Origin: RGIG3701 sp031553595
GTDB lineage: Bacteria; Planctomycetota; Planctomycetia; Pirellulales; Thermoguttaceae
NCBI GenBank assembly: GCA_031553595.1
Contig: JAVBLI010000007.1
Coordinates: 1 to 64,000 of the forward strand
Direction of reading: 5' to 3'
Length of the DNA: 64,000 bases
Shown here: piece after piece, positions 60,258 to 64,000 of the stretch
Layout of the letters: the number at the start of each line of letters is the position of its first letter
Numbering within the stretch: position 1 is the first letter of the stretch
Notes under the pieces: generated by a model
Databases searched by the model: none
Seen by the model: the letters and a program-made list of their open reading frames with translations, nothing else
Told to the model about the DNA's origin: nothing
Translations under genes and position numbers: made by a program

Positions 60258-60393
60258 GTAAACTCTTATAATTTTGATAAGGTAAACATTAAGGACTGGC
60301 CCGGCTGGGCTGCCGCCGCGTTCCCTTCAGGATGAAGAAATACAGCGGGCGGAAAATGGGCGGCCGTGCTTCAGAAATACAGGAGAAATTCGG

Positions 60394-60660
60394 ATGTCGA
60401 ACGTATGTAGTTGTTGCGGAAAACGGAAGCAGATGGGAAATTCTATCACCACGCGCGGCCGTGCCAAGTATCTCGGTGGCGTGGGTACGAAAGTCACCGG
60501 GATCACCCGGCGCGAATTTAAGCCCAACTTGCGAGCGGTGAAGGTTTCCACCACGAATGGCACGCACAAAACCGTCAAAATTTGTGCCCAGTGCCTGCGC
60601 AGCGGCGCCGTGACGCGCGTTGTGAAGGTGGCCCCATTTAAACTTCCCGTGGCAAAATAA
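60394..60660 (+). CDS. rpmB: Large ribosomal subunit protein bL28
   Basis: 88 residues. MSNVCSCCGKRKQMGNSITT, RRGRAKYLGGVGTKVTGITR-like body and FKPNLRAVKVSTTNGTHKTV follow the bL28 fold. Two CxxC pairs (C5/C7-C8 region and CAQC) form a zinc ribbon, the C+ form. It binds 23S rRNA near the E site. It stands alone, with its own promoter and a hairpin terminator at 60732. Confidence 0.92.
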   Translation: MSNVCSCCGKRKQMGNSITTRGRAKYLGGVGTKVTGITRREFKPNLRAVKVSTTNGTHKTVKICAQCLRSGAVTRVVKVAPFKLPVAK

Positions 60661-60731
60661 GTTTTTGTTTGGCGTTTTGGCCGAATTAAAGCAGCGCGGT
60701 GGCGTTTCAAGAATCCGCCATGAATAATAAT

Positions 60732-60767
60732 GAATCCCAGAGGATTATTCTTCCGGGATTTTTTATT
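60732..60767 (+). terminator. Terminator of rpmB
   Basis: Stem AATCCC / GGGATT around a 16-nt loop followed by TTTTTAT, about 72 bp after the stop. Confidence 0.6.
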
Positions 60768-60906
60768 TCTTGAAAATTCAACTGTTTTTTATAAAAATCG
60801 TCTGTCGCACACTTTAAATCGCCGTGCTAAATGCGTAAAATGAATGGGGGAATAGGATTATCACAGGCGGTTGCGGTGGTTAACATCTAAAAAACAGGAG
60901 GCTGAT

Positions 60907-61719
60907 ATGAATACGGAAATGAAACGGCCTGACAGTATCATTACCCTCACCACGGATTTCGGGGAAGGCAGCCCGTACGTGGCGGCGATGAAAGGGGCCA
61001 TCCTGTCCATCTTTCCTGAAGCGCGGATCGTGGATCTTTCCCACAGCGTCCCTCCGCAGGACATTCCCCAGGCGGCGGCGGTGCTGCATGACGTCGCGCC
61101 GGTTTTCCCGCCGGGAACGCTGCACGTGGTGGTGGTGGACCCAGGAGTTGGGACGGCGAGAAAAATATTATACGCGGAAATCGGCGAGCAGCGTTACCTT
61201 TTCCCGGATAACGGCGTGCTAGGATCCCTCGACAAAAACGCGGAAATTCGGGTGATTTTTAAAGTCGAAAACCCGGAATTCTGGCGGCATCCAGTTTCGA
61301 ACACGTTCCACGGGCGCGACATCATGGCGCCGGTGGCGGCGCGGCTGGCCATGGGGCTGGCGCCGGAAAAACTGGGGGAGCCCGCCACGGAAATCACGCC
61401 GCTGCACACGTCCGCGCCGCGCGTGGAGGGGAATCGCATCATCGGCACCGTCCGCAGCGTGGATTCTTTCGGGAATCTCATTACGAACATTCATCACGAG
61501 CATTTTGTAGGCCGGGCCACGGATTCTTCGGTGTGTATTATCGTGGACATTTACGAAACATACGGGCTTTACCGGGCATACGCCGACATGCCGGAAGGGG
61601 CCCTGATCGCCCTGATCGGCTCGAACGGGTACATGGAGCTGGCCCTGGTGGGCGGAAACGCCGCGAAACAGCTGGGTGTGAAAACCGGGCACCCGGTTAC
61701 GGTGGCGTGGGACGGGTGA
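60907..61719 (+). CDS. SAM hydroxide adenosyltransferase family protein (DUF62)
   Basis: 270 residues from ATG at 60907 (AGGAGG 5 bp upstream; ATG at 60871 extends it). The two-domain DUF62 pattern is seen: TLTTDFGEGSPYVAAMKGAI, DLSHSVPPQDIPQAAAVLHD, HVVVVDPGVGTARKILYAE, LFPDNGVLG, the triad His in NTFHGRDIMAPVAARLAMGL, and the C-terminal SFGNLITNIH with VGGNAAKQLGVKTGHPV. Relatives hydrolyse SAM to adenosine and methionine, and a few are fluorinases or chlorinases. Whether it has halogenase activity cannot be told, but the family rule makes the hydrolase more likely. Single gene. Confidence 0.88.
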   Translation: MNTEMKRPDSIITLTTDFGEGSPYVAAMKGAILSIFPEARIVDLSHSVPPQDIPQAAAVLHDVAPVFPPGTLHVVVVDPGVGTARKILYAEIGEQRYLFPDNGVLGSLDKNAEIRVIFKVENPEFWRHPVSNTFHGRDIMAPVAARLAMGLAPEKLGEPATEITPLHTSAPRVEGNRIIGTVRSVDSFGNLITNIHHEHFVGRATDSSVCIIVDIYETYGLYRAYADMPEGALIALIGSNGYMELALVGGNAAKQLGVKTGHPVTVAWDG

Positions 61720-61726
61720 AAAAATG

Positions 61727-61775
61727 AGGAATGAGAAATAAAGGAATGAGGAATGGCGCAAGCGGAGTGAGGCAT
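61727..61775. repeat. GCGCAAGCG-type AT-rich repeat, copy 3
   Basis: GAGGAATGAGAAATAAAGGA, ATGAGGAATGGCGCAAGCGG and a decayed right side. It matches the arms and core at 20873 and 53847. Confidence 0.55.
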
Positions 61776-61806
61776 CATTCGGCGAATCATCCGCATCCCA
61801 TATCCC

Positions 61807-61834
61807 TTGATGAAACAGCGGCGGACTGTATAAT
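61807..61834 (+). promoter_or_regulatory. Promoter of leuD
   Basis: TTGATG and a perfect TATAAT with a 16-bp spacer, 45 bp before the ATG. Confidence 0.55.
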
Positions 61835-61879
61835 AATAATGGATTTCGTAATAATCGCTCAGCAGGAAGGGAAACGTTA

Positions 61880-62467
61880 ATGGAAAAATTTCAGACGCTC
61901 ACCGGGACGGTGCTGCCCATGGACCGCGCGAATGTGGACACGGATCAGATCATGCCGAAACAGTTTTTGAAGCGGATCGAGCGTTCCGGTTTCGGCCAGT
62001 ACGTGTTTTACGACTGGCGTTTCCGGGAAGACGGCACGGAAAACCCGGATTTCGAGATGAATCGCCCGGAATACCGCGGCGCGACGATTCTGCTTGCGCG
62101 GCGGAATTTCGGGTCGGGCTCCAGCCGGGAGCACGCACCGTGGGGACTGGAAGATTACGGTTTTCGCGTCCTGCTGGCCCCGAGTTTTGCGGACATTTTT
62201 TTTAATAACTGCTTCAAAAACGGCCTGCTGCCCATCCGGCTTTCCGAAGAAACCGTGGAGGAGCTCTTCGCGCGGACGGCGAAATACCCGGGTTACCGCC
62301 TGACGGTGAACCTGGAAACGCAGAAAATCACGGACGAGCATGGCCTGGAGCTGGATTTTGAGGTGGACACGTTCCGGAAATACTGCCTGCTGAACGGGCT
62401 GGATGATATCAGTTTAACGCTGCTGCATGAGCAAGAAATCGCCCAGTGGGAAGCGTTGAACGCATAA
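61880..62467 (+). CDS. leuD: 3-isopropylmalate dehydratase small subunit
   Basis: 195 residues. TLTGTVLPMDRANVDTDQIM (substrate-binding), PKQFLKRIERSGFGQYVFYD, ILLARRNFGSGSSREHAPWG (catalytic loop with S-R-E-H), LEDYGFRVLLAPSFADIFFN and a compact C-terminus match LeuD fully. With LeuC it interconverts 2- and 3-isopropylmalate in leucine synthesis. leuC is not adjacent in this window, which is unusual, since the two often form an operon. Confidence 0.95.
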   Translation: MEKFQTLTGTVLPMDRANVDTDQIMPKQFLKRIERSGFGQYVFYDWRFREDGTENPDFEMNRPEYRGATILLARRNFGSGSSREHAPWGLEDYGFRVLLAPSFADIFFNNCFKNGLLPIRLSEETVEELFARTAKYPGYRLTVNLETQKITDEHGLELDFEVDTFRKYCLLNGLDDISLTLLHEQEIAQWEALNA

Positions 62468-62534
62468 AAGAAAACAAAAAATTCAAAAATCTCTGAAATT
62501 TTTCCTTCCGGGCTGCGTAAATGGTAATGGATGC

Positions 62535-62562
62535 TTGACATCCGGTATGAATAGGGTAAAAT
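62535..62562 (+). promoter_or_regulatory. Promoter upstream of the tatA leader
   Basis: TTGACA and TAAAAT with a 16-bp spacer, predicted start near 62569. Confidence 0.55.
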
Positions 62563-62568
62563 AAATAG

Positions 62569-62713
62569 TGTGTAATAAGATCGCTGGCTGACCAGCACGG
62601 CCGGTGAGATGTTTGCTTTCCGCCGGGGTTTTGTGGGAGAGCCCCGGAGTCGGACAAAATGGATATATTGCTGCGAGACCTTCCTTTTGTCGCCCCACTC
62701 CCCCCTTTTTTAA
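62569..62713 (+). ncRNA. Structured leader or small RNA ahead of tatA
   Basis: Starts just after the promoter and carries several hairpins: GCTGG-CTGA-CCAGC, CGGGG / CCCCG around a 13-nt loop, and a long stem GGAGT..GACAAAA / TTTTGTC..ACTCC followed by C-rich sequence and TTTTTT (62704-62709). It does not match 4.5S, tmRNA or 6S by eye. It could be a separate small RNA ending at the T-run, or an attenuator leader of the tat genes 22 bp further. Confidence 0.4.
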
Positions 62714-62734
62714 GTGGATTGAAAGGAATTTAGG

Positions 62735-62944
62735 ATGAGTATTATTTTAGGTTTTATGTCGCCCGGGCCGTTGCAGATGCTGATCGTCGGGGTGATCGCG
62801 CTGCTGTTATTCGGAAACCGTCTTCCCGGCGTGGCCCGCTCGTTCGGAAAAAGTATTACCGAATTTAAGAAGGGCATGAAGGAAATCGAGGACGATGTAA
62901 ATTCGGACGAAGAAACCGCCTCCAGCAAAAAAACTGAGGGCTGA
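62735..62944 (+). CDS. tatA: Twin-arginine translocase subunit TatA/E
   Basis: 69 residues: membrane helix PLQMLIVGVIALLLFGNRLP, then VARSFGKSITEFKKGMKEIE, the amphipathic helix, and an acidic tail. TatA oligomers form the pore for folded proteins. AAAGGAA precedes the ATG. A second TatA-type gene follows 26 bp after the stop. TatC is not nearby. A possible client with an RR signal lies at 29410. Confidence 0.9.
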   Translation: MSIILGFMSPGPLQMLIVGVIALLLFGNRLPGVARSFGKSITEFKKGMKEIEDDVNSDEETASSKKTEG

Positions 62945-62970
62945 CCCTTGGAGTGAAAAGAGGTGGAATC

Positions 62971-63300
62971 ATGGAGCTTCTTTTTGCTTTCAGTTTCGGG
63001 GAGGTGGCGATTATCGGGACCTTGGCGGTACTCTTATTCGGGAAAAATCTCCCCCAGATGGGAAAGAAAGTCGGAAAGTATTACGCGGAGTTCAAGCGAG
63101 GATACCAGAACGTCCAGAATGAGGTGCGTTCGGTGATGTCGGAAATCCAGGATCTTTCAGATTCGCCGAAAGGCGGCACGCGAAATACATCCCGGCCGAT
63201 GATCGCTCCCGGCACCGTGGCGAAAAATGAGAAAGTGGAACGTGACGCGGATCATGTGGAGTCGGTGGCCCCGCGTTTTGAACCGCCGAAAGACGGCTGA
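62971..63300 (+). CDS. Second TatA/B-type subunit
   Basis: 109 residues from ATG at 62971 (AGAGGTGGAATC upstream; ATG at 62953 extends it). An N-terminal helix FSFGEVAIIGTLAVLLFGKN, then LPQMGKKVGKYYAEFKRGYQ with the amphipathic helix, and a longer charged tail of about 60 residues (SDSPKGGTRNTSRPMIAPGT, then KNEKVERDADHVESVAP). The longer tail is more TatB-like, while the F-G-x-x-L-P-x-x-G-K motif is TatA-like, so it is either a TatB or a second TatA. It is probably cotranscribed with the first gene. Confidence 0.85.
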   Translation: MELLFAFSFGEVAIIGTLAVLLFGKNLPQMGKKVGKYYAEFKRGYQNVQNEVRSVMSEIQDLSDSPKGGTRNTSRPMIAPGTVAKNEKVERDADHVESVAPRFEPPKDG

Positions 63301-63345
63301 CGCGTTTTGCGGGCCGGGAAAATGGTTAAATGACGCATGTCAGGG

Positions 63346-63375
63346 AAAGTAATGGTAAGGCCATTACTTTTTCGT
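63346..63375 (+). terminator. Terminator of the tat genes
   Basis: A 10-bp stem AAAGTAATGG / CCATTACTTT around a TAAGG loop, followed by TT. It lies 46 bp after the stop of the second tat gene. Confidence 0.65.
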
Positions 63376-63401
63376 TTTAAAAGTGAAAACGTTCCGCAAG
63401 A

Positions 63402-63517
63402 AACAGCAGCTGGGAGCGAAGCGAAACGCTGTGAAGCGCAGAGACCGGATAGAATCGCCGGAAATTTTCCCCGCTTCGATCCGGTCTCTGCGCTTCGCCT
63501 CATTCTCGGCTGCTGTT
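63402..63517. repeat. Palindromic intergenic element, copy 17
   Basis: AACAGCAGCTGGGAGCGAAG and CATTCTCGGCTGCTGTT ends, inner GAGACCGGATAGAATCGC / TTCGATCCGGTCTC. It lies upstream of the last gene. Confidence 0.92.
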
Positions 63518-63540
63518 TTTACACAGCGAAAGTCCATCCC

Positions 63541-64000
63541 ATGAAAAAAATCTCCCTGACCCTGCTTTTGACGTTCATCCTCGCGTCATCTTCACCCGTG
63601 GCGTCTGCGCAAGAGGCTGGCGGTACTGCGCCGCCGTCCACCGGGTTAATCACGCCGGAGACGGATCGTGCGATTCAGCGGGGGCTGGATTATTTCCGGA
63701 AAAAAATGGATGCGGGGCAAAAGCTGGGGGACGGGGCGTTTCAGGATCACTCGGCGGTCATTGCGCTGACGGGGATGGCGTTTTTGGCGGGGGGGAGCAC
63801 GCCGACGGACGGGCCGGACGCGAAATATGTGGCGGCGTGTGTGGAAACGCTCCTGAAACAGACTCGCGAAAACGGCGTCATCGCGGCGGAGGGCGTCACA
63901 GGCCAGAGCCTAATGTACGGCAGCGGATTCGCGCTAACATTCCTGGCCGAGTGTTACGGCATGTCGCCGGAAGATGACCGTATCCGGGAGACCGTGCAAA
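63541..64000 (+). CDS. Secreted squalene-cyclase-like repeat protein (3' end outside the window)
   Basis: 153 residues are visible, with no stop before the edge. A signal peptide MKKISLTLLLTFILASSSPV with A-S-A cleavage precedes TPETDRAIQRGLDYFRKKMD, HSAVIALTGMAFLAGGSTPT and LMYGSGFALTFLAECYGMSP. These alpha/alpha repeats match the prenyltransferase/squalene-oxidase-repeat proteins that are common, with unknown function, in Planctomycetes. Element copy 17 lies 23 bp upstream. No strong ribosome site is visible. Confidence 0.75.
   Translation, partial: MKKISLTLLLTFILASSSPVASAQEAGGTAPPSTGLITPETDRAIQRGLDYFRKKMDAGQKLGDGAFQDHSAVIALTGMAFLAGGSTPTDGPDAKYVAACVETLLKQTRENGVIAAEGVTGQSLMYGSGFALTFLAECYGMSPEDDRIRETVQ

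Larger units (their letters stand above)
59962..60393. other. Divergent intergenic region with repeat and rpmB promoter
   Basis: Contains the element shared with 13.7 kb (60000-60062), the promoter of rpmB and a leader of about 130 nt. Short ORFs inside (60004-60189, 60289-60567) have no ribosome site and overlap rpmB on the other strand. Confidence 0.5.

Noticed and set aside
62569..62713. 4.5S SRP RNA for the structured leader
   Set aside because: The diagnostic GGTCAGG and GGAAGxAGCAGCC loops are not present on either strand.

Overview
The window looks like planctomycete chromosomal DNA, moderately GC-rich and mostly accessory or lineage-specific. The evidence is a DUF1559-type prepilin-like protein, a Ser/Thr kinase with leucine-rich repeats (LRRs), a planctomycete-style J-like/LRR membrane protein (N-terminal Y-H-E-W-L-G-I-P and H-Y-R-L-L-G motifs), an HU protein of the planctomycete type, a PEP-CTERM protein, a short UvrC and a squalene-cyclase-like secreted protein at the right edge. 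The first 5.2 kb (hisB, hisC and an autotransporter with beta-strand passenger repeats) looks more like Opitutaceae (Verrucomicrobia). It also lacks the dispersed repeats of the rest, so a lineage difference, a transfer or an assembly junction near 5.2-5.4 kb should be kept in mind.

Layout: 1-5.2 kb, histidine biosynthesis and autotransporter, minus strand. 5.4-8.8 kb, an orphan RND metal-type efflux pump. 9-12.5 kb, kinase-LRR and two related small membrane proteins. 12.6-17.3 kb, HU, ribosomal protein S21, sigma-28 and FlhF. 17.5-26.5 kb, DUF2339 membrane protein, pseudouridine synthase, MoxR ATPase, GT-C glycosyltransferase, SYLF and EF-hand secreted proteins, and an ESCRT-III/Snf7-like coiled-coil protein. 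27-36 kb, UvrC, trans-aconitate methyltransferase, a Tat-signal TIM-barrel-like protein, QueG, TsaD, the J-like/LRR protein and a corrinoid protein. 36-44 kb, DUF1559 protein, a GH-A glycosidase, MarC and the PEP-CTERM protein. 44-53 kb, a bile-acid-symporter-family transporter, a very large DUF4175-like protein and two tandem paralogues. 53-64 kb, aldo/keto reductase, S15-PNPase, two secreted proteins, L28, SAM hydrolase-like protein, LeuD and two TatA-type proteins.

The strongest genome-scale signal is not a gene. It is a family of about 105-135 bp palindromic intergenic elements with ends AACAGCAGCCGGGA / TCCCGGCTGCTGTT and an inner GACCGGAT / ATCCGGTC palindrome. At least 17 full, decayed or partial copies lie between 8.8 and 63.5 kb. 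None lies inside a gene and none lies in the first 8.8 kb. Several smaller repeat types are also present: a GCGCAAGCG / GAATGAGAAATAAAG type, a 25-bp terminal-inverted-repeat element at 48.96 kb, an element shared by 13.7 and 60.0 kb, and a mini-array of GGTGAAT repeats alternating with small hairpins between flhF and fliA.

Recognisable promoters have TTGACA/TATAAT-like boxes, usually with a 16-17 bp spacer. I found no tRNA, rRNA, CRISPR array, insertion sequence or prophage. All family assignments are by reading translated sequence. No database search was run.
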